Part shown: in pieces, positions 42,953 through 51,188 of the stretch
Layout of the letters: each line of letters starts with the position of its first letter
How positions within the stretch are numbered: position 1 is the first letter of the stretch
From: Cytophagales bacterium
GTDB lineage: Bacteria; Bacteroidota; Bacteroidia; Cytophagales; UBA9547
Assembly (NCBI GenBank): GCA_013297755.1
Contig: JAAFIH010000008.1
Coordinates: 1-64,000, forward strand
Reading direction: 5' to 3'
DNA: 64,000 nt
The notes under the pieces: model-generated
The model's database searches: none
The model's input: only the letters and a program-made list of their open reading frames with translations
What the model was told of the DNA's origin: nothing
Program-made: the position numbers and the translations under genes

Positions 42953-45343
42953 ATGATGAATAAAATATACAAAACAACATTAGCTTTAGGTTTATTGCTA
43001 GGTAGCATAGGAATTTATGCACAATCCACACAAACGGTAAAAGGTCAGATTACAGATAAAGAGTCGAAATCGCCTTTGATAGGAGTAACAGTGATTATTG
43101 CAGATGTAGACCCAATCATTGGCACAACTACTGACGAAAACGGGGATTTTAAGCTCTTGAATGTTCCTGTAGGTCGCAAAACAATCAAAGTTTCTTACTT
43201 AGGATACAAAGAGCAAACCATGCCAAATGTGGTTGTAAATGCTGGAAAAGAAACCATTTTGGATATTGCCCTTGCCGAAAATGTAGTAACAACAGACGAG
43301 GTTGTGGTGCTAGGAAATGGCGACAAAACAGCAACAAACAACGATATGGCTGTAATCTCTGCCCGCTCGTTTAATCTAGAAGAAGCCCAACGCTATGCAG
43401 GAAGTTTAAACGATCCTAGTCGCATGGCAGCCAATTTTGCTGGTGTAAGTGGTGCAAATGATGCTAGAAATGATATTGTGATTCGTGGAAATTCGCCATT
43501 GGGTTTGCTTTGGAGGCTCGAGGGTGTTGAAATTCCCAATCCCAATCATTTTGGGGCGCTAGGAAGCACAGGTGGGCCAGTAAGTATGCTCAATACCAAT
43601 CAGTTAGGCAAATCTGATTTTATGACTTCAGCATTTCCAGCCAATTATGGCAATGCCACATCTGGTGTTTTTGATTTAACCCTTCGCAGACCCAATAATG
43701 AAAAACGAGAACATATGGTTCAAATGGGTTTCAATGGCTTAGAAGCAGGTACAGAAGGTTATTTTTCTAAAAAATCAAAGGCAAGTTATATGGTCAATTA
43801 CAGATATTCTACGCTAGGAATTTTCAAAGCCATAGGTGTAGAGTTTGGCACAGGTGCTGCCATCCCAGAATATCAAGATATAAGTTTTAAAGTAGAATTG
43901 CCTACAAAAAAAGCTGGAAAGTTTACTTTTTTTGGCATTGGTGGCCTGAGTAATATTGATTTTTTCGACAGTAAACTAAATGCCACAGCCAAAGGTACTA
44001 ATTTTTATAACGATGGCACACAAGATGTGCAGTTTCGCTCCAATATGGGAGTAGCGGGTATTTCGCATACCTATTTTATAAACGATAAAACATCTACAAA
44101 ACTGGTTTTGGCTGCCTCAGGCACAGAGCAACCTGTGATTGTTGATACCATTTATAGGCCACAAATTCGCACCCAACGCAGCTTCCAAGCCAATAATGCC
44201 ACCAACAGAATTACATTAAATTTTAGTATCAATAAAAAATTTGATAAGAAAAACACATTTAATACAGGAATAAATATAGATAGAATAGGTTTTTCTTTTA
44301 CAGCCAAAGGTATTTTGGGAGACACCACAGGCAAAATTGTAAGTGTGAGAGACTCTAAAGGTGCCAATTATCTTTCACAAATTTGGGCTCAATGGCAGCA
44401 TAAATTCGATAATCGTTTTACAGCCAATGTGGGCTTGCATGCACAACATTTTTCGCTCAACAATTCGTTTGCTCTCGAACCTAGATTAGGACTTCGCTAT
44501 CAGGCAAATGAAAAAATAGCCTTCAATGTAGGTGCAGGTTTGCATAATCAAACACAATTAATTTTGATGTATTATAACCAAAGTAGGTTTGCCAATGGAA
44601 GTGTAAACCCAAATTTGAGCAACAAAAACATGGGTTTTACCAATAGCATACATGCAGTGCTAGGTACAGATTATAATTTTGCTAAAAATTGGAGATTAAA
44701 AATAGAAACCTATTACCAAACTTTGAGAAATATTCCAATCGACCAATCGAGTACATCGTTTAGCATGGTCAATGTGGGTTCTGATTTTGTAATCCCCACC
44801 AACGATAGTTTAGTAAACAAAGGCCTTGGATATAATTATGGTGTAGAATTAACTTTAGAACGCTTTTTTAGCAATGGTTTTTATGTATTAGGTACAGCTT
44901 CTGTGTTTGATTCCAAATACAAAGGTGGAGATAATGTATGGCGAAATACTGCCTATAATGGCAATTATGTAATCAACGCATTGGCAGGTTATGAACTTAG
45001 AGTAGGTAAGAAAAACACTTTTTCCATTAACCTAAAAGGTACATTTGCAGGTGGCAGACGCTATATTCCGATCGATGAAACTGCCTCTTTGGCTCAACAA
45101 AAAACGGTTAGAATTGATTCAGAAGCCTATACAGAGCAATTGCCAGCTTATTTTCGAGCAGATGTTACGTTGGGTTTCAAACGTGAAGGAAAACGAATTA
45201 CGCAACAATTTATACTTCAAATCAATAATGTAACAAACAACAAAAATGTGTTTCAACGCAGATATAGTGTAGCCACAGGCACTATTTCAGACCAATTGCA
45301 ACAATCTTTTATGGTAATTCCTCAATATAGAATAATGTTTTAA
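42953..45343 (+). CDS. TonB-dependent receptor with carboxypeptidase-regulatory-like domain
   Basis: A 796-residue outer-membrane receptor. The signal peptide (to about 23, IYAQ) is followed by an N-terminal CarboxypepD_reg-like domain (about 28-110, VKGQITDKESKSPLIGVTV), the plug (about 130-245, with VSGANDARNDIVIRGNSPLGLLWRLEGVEIPNPNHFG) and a barrel. It ends IPQYRIMF, with the terminal Phe. It lacks a SusD-type partner next to it, which argues for uptake of a siderophore, metal or small molecule rather than a glycan. The ligand is unknown. A second ATG (42956) is equally possible. Confidence 0.9.
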   Translation: MMNKIYKTTLALGLLLGSIGIYAQSTQTVKGQITDKESKSPLIGVTVIIADVDPIIGTTTDENGDFKLLNVPVGRKTIKVSYLGYKEQTMPNVVVNAGKETILDIALAENVVTTDEVVVLGNGDKTATNNDMAVISARSFNLEEAQRYAGSLNDPSRMAANFAGVSGANDARNDIVIRGNSPLGLLWRLEGVEIPNPNHFGALGSTGGPVSMLNTNQLGKSDFMTSAFPANYGNATSGVFDLTLRRPNNEKREHMVQMGFNGLEAGTEGYFSKKSKASYMVNYRYSTLGIFKAIGVEFGTGAAIPEYQDISFKVELPTKKAGKFTFFGIGGLSNIDFFDSKLNATAKGTNFYNDGTQDVQFRSNMGVAGISHTYFINDKTSTKLVLAASGTEQPVIVDTIYRPQIRTQRSFQANNATNRITLNFSINKKFDKKNTFNTGINIDRIGFSFTAKGILGDTTGKIVSVRDSKGANYLSQIWAQWQHKFDNRFTANVGLHAQHFSLNNSFALEPRLGLRYQANEKIAFNVGAGLHNQTQLILMYYNQSRFANGSVNPNLSNKNMGFTNSIHAVLGTDYNFAKNWRLKIETYYQTLRNIPIDQSSTSFSMVNVGSDFVIPTNDSLVNKGLGYNYGVELTLERFFSNGFYVLGTASVFDSKYKGGDNVWRNTAYNGNYVINALAGYELRVGKKNTFSINLKGTFAGGRRYIPIDETASLAQQKTVRIDSEAYTEQLPAYFRADVTLGFKREGKRITQQFILQINNVTNNKNVFQRRYSVATGTISDQLQQSFMVIPQYRIMF

Positions 45344-45719
45344 AGGTAAAAAACAATTTAAACCTATAAGGTTTTAAAAAAAACTTATAGGGTTCTTAAA
45401 AGTTACACCAAATTAATTTAAACCTATAAGGTTTTTAAAACCTTATAGGTTTCTGAAAAAGGCAAACCAAATTTACACACCTATAAGGTTTTTAAAACCT
45501 TATAGGTTTCTGAAAAAAGAACTCTGCCATTCTTAGTCTTGTGCTTTGGTTTTGAGCGTGGCTAACTAAGGATGGTTAATAAAATGTTGTTTCAAACTAT
45601 ATAGACTTATCAAGTTTCAAAAACTTGGTAAGACTAGTTTATATTTTCTTAAGAAATAATTTTCAGTATCTATATTAGCTTTTATTATTAAAGATAAATT
45701 AAAATATAAAGTAACAAAA
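45344..45719. other. Intergenic with repeated ACCTATAAGG hairpins
   Basis: 376 bp. Non-coding; three tandem hairpins (listed separately), then a further dyad around 45604-45640 (GACTTATCAAGTTT / AACTTGGTAAGACT), directly upstream of the DUF2442 gene. Confidence 0.6.
45361..45507. repeat. Three hairpin repeats, ACCTATAAGG arms
   Basis: Hairpins at 45361-45394 (imperfect), 45421-45452 and 45479-45507 with arms AACCTATAAGGTTT and AAACCTTATAGGTT; the second and third are followed by CTGAAAAA. A fourth, shorter copy is at about 46053-46064. The first can serve as a terminator for the receptor gene, 18 bases past its stop. The others look like dispersed repeat units. Confidence 0.75.
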
Positions 45720-45950
45720 ATGAAAAAAATAAAATCTATTAAAGTTATTGATAATCAACATATTATGTTTGAGTTTGTGCATAATGAAACAAAAATATTA
45801 GTCGTTTCAACTATTTGGAATTATCCTGTATTTATGTTTTTGAAGCAAGAAAGCAATATTTCTAAGCTCCAAAATAATGGAACAAACATAGCATGGAACG
45901 ATTTTGAAGCAGATTTATCTGCTGATACTATTTGGAATCTTGCCAAATAA
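45720..45950 (+). CDS. DUF2442-like small protein
   Basis: A 76-residue protein: KKIKSIKVIDNQHIMFEFVHNETKILVV, then a helix, then GTNIAWNDFEADLSADTIWN, which follows the DUF2442 pattern (I.W.NGADL..DTL). DUF2442 genes often lie next to DUF4160 toxin-like genes, but no such neighbour is present. Function unknown. Confidence 0.7.
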   Translation: MKKIKSIKVIDNQHIMFEFVHNETKILVVSTIWNYPVFMFLKQESNISKLQNNGTNIAWNDFEADLSADTIWNLAK

Positions 45951-46119
45951 TGTAAGCCTATTTAAAGCTATCCATTGCTAAATATATATATCAAATAAAT
46001 AAATAAATGCCCAAAATCCCCTTATTGGGTTTTTGAGCTTACTAAATTTACAAACCTATAGGTTTCTGAAAAAGGCACGCCCAAAAAACGTGTTTCTACA
46101 ATATTAATAATAAAAAATC

Positions 46120-46848
46120 ATGAAAATGAATTTATTTGCAAATCAAGTTTTTATTACTATTTTTATTGTAATTATTTTTATTGGAATAATGCTAACTTTT
46201 GGTCAAATCAGCCAAAATACGGGCATTATAATTATCAAAAATAATTACCTAAATCAACAATTTATGTATCAAATAATGTTATTTAGTTTAGCAGTGATTT
46301 CAATTATTATTACCTATTTTTTGAATAAAAATAATTTTAAACTATATTTTTCGATAGGCAATATATCATCAAAAGCTACGGAATTGACTTTATTTGGCAT
46401 CAAAAATGGAGATAGCTGGCTCAAAACAGGCGTTTTATTAAGTATCTTTATCAGCCTTGGCACATGTGTTTTTATGTATTTTCCACTTTCGCAATCGCAG
46501 CCTGATTTTACTAATTTTGGTTTTGCTTTTTTATGGATAATCTTATATTCTCTTACCAATTCGTTAGCCGAAGAGATGATATTTAGAATGGGCATTGTAT
46601 CGCCACTTGCTGGAATTATTGAACCTAAATATATTTATATGATTTCAGCCATCTTATTTGGATTGCCACATTTGGCAGGTATGCCTAGTGGATTTGTGGG
46701 AGCAATAATGGCAGGTATTTTGGGTTATGTACTGTCAAAATCTATGTATGAAACACAAGGTGTGTTTTGGGCTTGGTTTATTCATTTTATTCAAGATATT
46801 ATTATTTTTAGTGTTTTATATTTGATGAACACAAAAAATGTGTATTAA
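46120..46848 (+). CDS. CPBP family intramembrane metalloprotease
   Basis: A 242-residue membrane protein with about seven hydrophobic helices. The CPBP (CAAX protease/bacteriocin-processing) motifs are present: EEMIFRMG (motif 1, EExxxR), FGLPHLAG (FxxxH) and HFIQDIIIF (HxxxD/N type), all in or near membrane helices. The family includes CAAX prenyl proteases and bacteriocin self-immunity proteins. No bacteriocin gene is recognised next to it. It is a single gene. Confidence 0.85.
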   Translation: MKMNLFANQVFITIFIVIIFIGIMLTFGQISQNTGIIIIKNNYLNQQFMYQIMLFSLAVISIIITYFLNKNNFKLYFSIGNISSKATELTLFGIKNGDSWLKTGVLLSIFISLGTCVFMYFPLSQSQPDFTNFGFAFLWIILYSLTNSLAEEMIFRMGIVSPLAGIIEPKYIYMISAILFGLPHLAGMPSGFVGAIMAGILGYVLSKSMYETQGVFWAWFIHFIQDIIIFSVLYLMNTKNVY

Positions 46849-46877
46849 TTGAAGTTGCTTTTTGTAAATTTGCAAAT

Positions 46878-46952
46878 ATGAATAAAAAATATGTTTACAT
46901 CATTGCTGAATCCAATGGAGCGGGCAAAAGGCATTTGAAAGTATTATTATAA
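46878..46952 (+). pseudogene. 5' fragment of a P-loop (zeta-toxin-like) gene cut by a miniature element
   Basis: A 24-codon frame, MNKKYVYIIAESNGAGK and then a stop. It matches the first strand and Walker A of zeta-toxin/COG4185-like P-loop proteins (usual VYIIAGPNGAGKT). At the Walker A Lys the sequence changes into a partial family-1 element (GGGCAAAAGGCATTTGAAAG, then AATAGAATATTACTTTAAAA, also present at 27201-27387). The rest of the gene is missing. The breakpoint lies where the Walker A codons (GGGCAAA) resemble the element's terminal repeat. Confidence 0.6.
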
Positions 46953-46985
46953 AAATAGAATATTACTTTAAAATAGTATTTTTAA
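46921..46985. mobile_element. Partial family-1 miniature element
   Basis: The left terminal region only: a degraded GGGCAAACGCATTTAAAAA-like end and the shared AATAGAATATTACTTTAAAA. No right end is seen before 47102. The remaining 110 bases to the next gene are unassigned. Confidence 0.5.
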
Positions 46986-47101
46986 AGCCATTTTTATCAA
47001 AATCCTTTACCTTTTGTTATACCAAATATTGAGTAGCATTTGTTGGGGTGGCAAAATTTAAAATGAGATATCTTAGTGGACTTTAGTACCAAAAAATTAT
47101 T

Positions 47102-47329
47102 ATGAAAATGAACTATAAAGAAATGACCGAAAAAGACAAAATTCTATATGGCTTAGCTCTAGCATCAGAAAAATTGATTGAATTTAAAAAACAAAAGAAA
47201 TCTGAATTAGTAGAAATGATTGACAATAAAATTGTAAGAAAAAATTTTATTAAAACTAAAATTCATTCTCTCCTCAGATTAAAGAACGAAAAAATTGAGT
47301 TTCCAATGAAAATAAAAAATGAGCATTGA
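47102..47329 (+). CDS. Small hypothetical protein, 75 aa
   Basis: A Lys/Glu-rich, helical protein with no known motif (KDKILYGLALASEKLIEFKKQKKSELV). Its 3' end overlaps the following histidine-kinase gene by 11 bases, suggesting one transcript. Its place right after the zeta-toxin-like fragment could make it a related leftover, but nothing in the sequence proves it. Confidence 0.5.
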   Translation: MKMNYKEMTEKDKILYGLALASEKLIEFKKQKKSELVEMIDNKIVRKNFIKTKIHSLLRLKNEKIEFPMKIKNEH

Positions 47330-48389
47330 TAGCAAAAAAATAAGTAATTCTGGATTTTGGAAACAACTTTGGCTGTTCATTTCTGCTTTTTATCCCTACA
47401 AAATTCTTTTAGGAATTGTATTAGGTTTGATGCTGTGTCTACAAGATTTTTTAGACGAAGACTGCCAAAAAATATTTTTTATTTCTAATATTCTTGGCAG
47501 CATAGCAGGTGCTTTTATGATTTGGTCGGGCTCGTCTTACATTGCATACTGCATTGAATGTAGGCTCGACTGGGAAAAAGATACCTTTAAAAAAGCTCTA
47601 TTACTTATTTTTTGTAACATCCTATATATTATTTTTTGTTTATTTATAGTTGTTGAAACAATTATGTTGCTTTCAAATGATTATATACCCCTAAAAGTTT
47701 ATACCAATTCTTTTATTTATAGCACTTTAGTTACAGTAATCATAAATCTGATTTTTATAGTTATTGGCGTACACGATTATTGGAAAAAAGCAAAAGAAGA
47801 AATTGGGGTATTGAAACAAGAAAATTTGCGTTCGCAACTCGAAACCCTCAAAAATCAGGTAAATCCACATTTTTTATTCAATAGCCTCAATACTTTGATT
47901 TCTATTATAGACGAAGATCCAGAAATTGCAAAAAATTTCACTCAAAAGCTATCTCAAGTTTATCGTTATATTTTGCAAGCCAAAGAAAAAGATGTGGTCG
48001 AATTGCGTGAGGAATTACAATTTTCTGAAGCTTATGAATTTATGCTAACCATAAGATATGGACAAAATTTAAGATTTAATAAAACTATACCAGAAAAGTA
48101 TGTACATCATGGCATTCCACCTTTGGTGTTGCAAATGTTGGTCGAAAATGCTATCAAGCACAATGTCATATCAGCCGAAAAACCCCTAGAAGTATTGATT
48201 TATGTTGATTCTAGTGATTATTTAGTAGTAAAAAATAATCTACAACCCAAAATCATCAACATAGAATCCGAAAAAATAGGGCTTAAAAATATTGCAGATA
48301 GGTATAGATTGTTGTATCACAAAGAAATTATAGTGGATAAAACAAATGAATGTTTTGTTGTAAAAATGCCTTTGGTGGAAAAGAGTTAG
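47319..48389 (+). CDS. Sensor histidine kinase, LytS/YehU type
   Basis: 356 residues. Four membrane helices lie at about 25-45, 53-80, 92-115 and 133-152. The His_kinase domain has His184 in NPHFLFNSLN. The ATPase domain has LVLQMLVENAIKHN as N-box, and the later GLKNIADRYRLLY as glycine-box equivalent. The cognate LytTR regulator is 569 bases downstream, separated from it by a two-gene toxin-antitoxin module. No periplasmic sensor domain. Confidence 0.92.
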   Translation: MSIDSKKISNSGFWKQLWLFISAFYPYKILLGIVLGLMLCLQDFLDEDCQKIFFISNILGSIAGAFMIWSGSSYIAYCIECRLDWEKDTFKKALLLIFCNILYIIFCLFIVVETIMLLSNDYIPLKVYTNSFIYSTLVTVIINLIFIVIGVHDYWKKAKEEIGVLKQENLRSQLETLKNQVNPHFLFNSLNTLISIIDEDPEIAKNFTQKLSQVYRYILQAKEKDVVELREELQFSEAYEFMLTIRYGQNLRFNKTIPEKYVHHGIPPLVLQMLVENAIKHNVISAEKPLEVLIYVDSSDYLVVKNNLQPKIINIESEKIGLKNIADRYRLLYHKEIIVDKTNECFVVKMPLVEKS

Positions 48390-48428
48390 AATTTAATATA
48401 AAAACTATTTTTGCAATCATTTATTTCT

Positions 48429-48436
48429 TATTTTTG
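48429..48436 (+). promoter_or_regulatory. -7 element TATTTTTG before the toxin-antitoxin module
   Basis: TAnnTTTG match 17 bases before the antitoxin ATG; a TTTG lies at 48410-48413, a little closer than ideal. It would let the module be expressed separately from the kinase. Confidence 0.4.
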
Positions 48437-48453
48437 TGTAAATATTATTGATT

Positions 48454-48678
48454 ATGGTAAATACAATAACCGCTTTTCCTGAAGATACTACCCAAATTGA
48501 GGTAATAAAAGCATTTATGAACGCCCTTAAAATTAAGTTTACTGTTGCTCAAAAAAAAGAAAAACCTTACGACCCAGCCTTTGTTGCCAAAATTAGACAA
48601 AGCCAACAAGATTATAAGGATGGAAAATTTAAAACAATTAAACCTAATGAAATAAATAAATTTTTAGGATTAGAATGA
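48454..48678 (+). CDS. Antitoxin, DUF2683/YefM-like
   Basis: A 74-residue protein: N-terminal beta-helix-type segment (FPEDTTQIEVIKAFMNALKIKF), then an extended Lys-rich tail with FVAKIRQSQQDYKDGKFKTI, as in DUF2683 antitoxins. The ATG at 48454 is preferred to the TTG at 48448. Its TGA overlaps the ATG of the toxin gene (ATGA). Its job is to neutralise the toxin and repress its own promoter, as is usual for the family. Confidence 0.8.
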   Translation: MVNTITAFPEDTTQIEVIKAFMNALKIKFTVAQKKEKPYDPAFVAKIRQSQQDYKDGKFKTIKPNEINKFLGLE

Positions 48679-48938
48679 TTTATAGCCTTGATTTTACAAA
48701 AAAAGCGACAAATGACATTGAAGAACATCAAATTTCAGGCAACAAGGCTGTTTTAAAAAAATTGTCTGTGCTTCTGCATGAATTAACAATAAATCCTTTT
48801 GAGGGGACTGGCAAACCTGAGCAATTAAAATACGAGCTAAGAAACAACTGGTCGAGGAGAATAAATGGCGAACACAGGCTAGTTTATGAAATCATAGATA
48901 ATAAAATCATAATTCATTCTGCAAAAGGCCATTATTGA
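48675..48938 (+). CDS. Txe/YoeB family toxin
   Basis: An 87-residue mRNA interferase of the YoeB type. NPFEGTGKPEQLKYELRNNWSRRINGEHRLVYEI and the C-terminal HSAKGHY are the family's hallmark and include the Glu, Arg, His and Tyr residues of the active site. No defect seen, so it should be active. Coupled with the antitoxin by a 4-base overlap and followed 19 bases later by a LytTR regulator. Confidence 0.92.
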   Translation: MIYSLDFTKKATNDIEEHQISGNKAVLKKLSVLLHELTINPFEGTGKPEQLKYELRNNWSRRINGEHRLVYEIIDNKIIIHSAKGHY

Positions 48939-48957
48939 TGTTTTTCTGAAATAAACC

Positions 48958-49707
48958 ATGAAAATTGTAATCATCGAAGATGAAATTCCGGCTGCAAAAC
49001 GCATCGAAAAACTAATAAAAGAAGTAGAAAAAGATGCTGAAATTGTAGCAAAGTTAGATAGTATAGCTTCATCAGTACACTGGTTTAACCAAAACCCGCA
49101 ACCAGACCTAGTTTTGATGGATATTGAACTTGCTGATGGGCAAAGTTTTGAGATTTTTAATCGTGTAAAAATCACATCTCCTGTCATTTTTACTACTGCT
49201 TATGATGAATTTGCACTCAAAGCCTTCAAAGTCAATAGCATAGATTATTTGCTAAAACCTGTCGAAATTGATGAACTTAGAAAAAGCATTGATAAATGGA
49301 ATGCATTAAAAGGGAGTTCACAACATGTAAATATTGCTTCGTTGATAGATTCTTTTTCCACTAAAAAGTTTAAAACCAGATTCTTAGTAAAAGTTGGCGA
49401 AAGGTTGATTTCGATTGAAAACGAACAAATTGCATACTTTATGGCCGAAGATAAATATTCATTTTTGGTAACATTAGACAATAAAAAATATATCCTCGAC
49501 CAGTCTTTAGACGAAATTGAAAACTCTATTGATTCAAGATTATTCTTTAGATTAAATAGGCAATTTATTGCTCCACACAAATCTATTGACGCTATTCATA
49601 ATCACTTAAATGGCAAACTAAAAATTATTCTGAAACTAAACCAAAAAGTAGAAATCTATGTAAGCCGTGAGAAAGCCAGTGATTTTAAGTTTTGGTTAGA
49701 TAATTAG
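48958..49707 (+). CDS. LytTR-type response regulator
   Basis: 249 residues. The receiver domain has ED7-8, phospho-acceptor Asp55 (VLMDIEL), TTAYDEFALKAF and YLLKP. A linker leads to the LytTR domain (about 138-248), with FLVKVGERLISIENEQIAYFMAEDKYSFL and FFRLNRQFIAPHKSID. Expected partner of the kinase at 47319-48389, despite the toxin-antitoxin genes between. Target genes unknown. Confidence 0.92.
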   Translation: MKIVIIEDEIPAAKRIEKLIKEVEKDAEIVAKLDSIASSVHWFNQNPQPDLVLMDIELADGQSFEIFNRVKITSPVIFTTAYDEFALKAFKVNSIDYLLKPVEIDELRKSIDKWNALKGSSQHVNIASLIDSFSTKKFKTRFLVKVGERLISIENEQIAYFMAEDKYSFLVTLDNKKYILDQSLDEIENSIDSRLFFRLNRQFIAPHKSIDAIHNHLNGKLKIILKLNQKVEIYVSREKASDFKFWLDN

Positions 49708-49856
49708 GTTTTTGTAAAATATTTTTATTCAAATCACCTCACAAATAGTTAGTTTTTTACCTAAACTTTTTTGTTTATTTTTTTAGGATAGTATATAAGA
49801 GGAATTTCAATTTCTTAGAAAAAATAAGAAATAAATTAATATAGCAGATCATTGGG

Positions 49857-50186
49857 TTATTTTTCAGTTCCTTTTATAGCTAAATATTCTTTGGTTTTGG
49901 GACTGATAATGTTTTCTTTAAAATAAATGCCATCCATGGTATCATAAGTAATATAGTACATAAAACCACTTTTTAGGTTTTTGTATCGTGCATAATATTT
50001 GCCATAAATAGGTGTTTTGCACTCGTATATAATTGTTTGATTGGGTATAGTTTCTATAAAATCATAAATTTTATCCACATATTTTTGAGCTGATTCTTTA
50101 AATTTGAAATAATTATCATAATATAATATTTCTACCAAATCATCAAGTCTATTTCTTATATTATTACTAAGTATTAATTGTCCCAT
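49857..50186 (-). CDS. ParE/RelE-like toxin
   Basis: A 109-residue protein with two N-terminal helices (LSNNIRNRLDDLVEILYYDNYFKFKESAQKYVDKIYDFI) and then a strand region with YGKYYARYKNLKSGFMYYITYD, characteristic of ParE/RelE-like proteins although distant. Its start overlaps the end of the upstream small gene by 13 bases. The pairing with an antitoxin-sized gene supports the call; the fold is inferred. Confidence 0.65.
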   Translation of the reverse strand: MGQLILSNNIRNRLDDLVEILYYDNYFKFKESAQKYVDKIYDFIETIPNQTIIYECKTPIYGKYYARYKNLKSGFMYYITYDTMDGIYFKENIISPKTKEYLAIKGTEK

Positions 50187-50422
50187 TTTAATGAATCAAT
50201 ATGTTGGTATGATAATTTTCTGGCTTCATCCAAAGTCATATTAGTAGGATTATTAATTTTTTTATAAAAGGCCTCACGTTCCATGTCTTCTTTTGAATTG
50301 GCCATAATCCCTATTTGCGTAAGGGCTTGTTTGGCTTGTGGATGATTTTTTACATCAACTGTAATTTTGGATATGATACCTTTTGCATTTGTTTGTGTGT
50401 TGATACCTGCTATTCGTGCCAT
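50174..50422 (-). CDS. Antitoxin-like protein
   Basis: An 82-residue protein upstream of and overlapping the ParE/RelE-like gene: ISKITVDVKNHPQAKQALTQIGI, then a flexible, charged C-terminus with DEARKLSYQHID. Typical size, order and overlap of an antitoxin. I do not recognise a specific DNA-binding family. Confidence 0.6.
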   Translation of the reverse strand: MARIAGINTQTNAKGIISKITVDVKNHPQAKQALTQIGIMANSKEDMEREAFYKKINNPTNMTLDEARKLSYQHIDSLKWDN

Positions 50423-50601
50423 GTTGATTGTTTTTTTACAAATTTACAAAATTTGTGAATTATAATTATAATTTAATCCAAGAATAAATATTTTTAGACC
50501 TATTATGATTGCGATTGTGCTTTGCAAATTAATCCATAAATTTATCGAAAATTTATTACTTATTTTTAAAAAATATTTATTGAAAAAAAATAAGAAAAAA
50601 T

Positions 50602-51166
50602 GGCCTAATGGACAAAAAGTAGGCTAAAATCTTTATAAGTTATTGATATTCATGCCTTTGGGCCAAATGAAAGGTTATGAATAAAAAAAGTGCTTTTTCT
50701 GCGGTTCGAAAATCACCAAGAAAAACGGTAAAAAAGGAGAAAAACAGCTCTATAAATGTATCAATTGTGGCAAACAATTTGTAGGAGGTCAACGATTAAA
50801 TGATTTCCAATTATGGCAAGAATATGTTGAAGGTAAACAGACTTATCATCAATTAGCATTAAAATATGGTTGCAACATCAAGACCATACAGCGGAAATTA
50901 GATGTTATCAAAGTAGCAAGCCCAACTGATTTAATCAAGCCCGTTGTGGTTTTGATGGACACGACTTACTTTGGTAGAGGTGTTGGTTTGATGCTATTTA
51001 AAGATGCTTATTCAGGCACAAATTTGCATTGGGATTATGTGGCATATGAAACTGTATTGCTCTACCAAGAAGGCATACAAAAACTCCTTGATAAAGGTTA
51101 TACAATAAAAGGTTTGGTATGCGATGGCAAACGTGGACTCATAAATTGTTTTAACCCAACTTGTAT
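50602..51166 (+). mobile_element. Truncated IS256-variant (zinc-finger type), left copy
   Basis: Begins with GGCCTAATGGACAAAAAGTA, shared with the inverted copy at 53292-53929. It carries the 5' part of the transposase gene. Compared with that copy it has a 73-bp deletion (between TTTT and AACCC at 51152, with a TTAA microhomology) that puts the reading frame out. The 3' part of the IS is missing. Confidence 0.8.
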
Positions 51167-51188
51167 CAAATTTTACATAAAGCCTTGA
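50677..51188 (+). pseudogene. IS256-family transposase (variant Zn-binding type), truncated and frameshifted
   Basis: Encodes a zinc-finger start (CFFCGSK, then CINCGKQF), a helix-turn-helix-like part (YHQLALKYGCNIKTIQRKL) and the first part of the DDE domain (VVLMDTTYFGRG with the first Asp, then LVCDGKRGL with a second Asp). It then goes out of frame (NCFNPTCIKFYIKP) through the 73-bp deletion. The ATG (50677) and the zinc-finger frame are joined only across a run of seven A (50683-50689), which needs a -1 shift. Only about half of a normal transposase remains. Confidence 0.8.
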
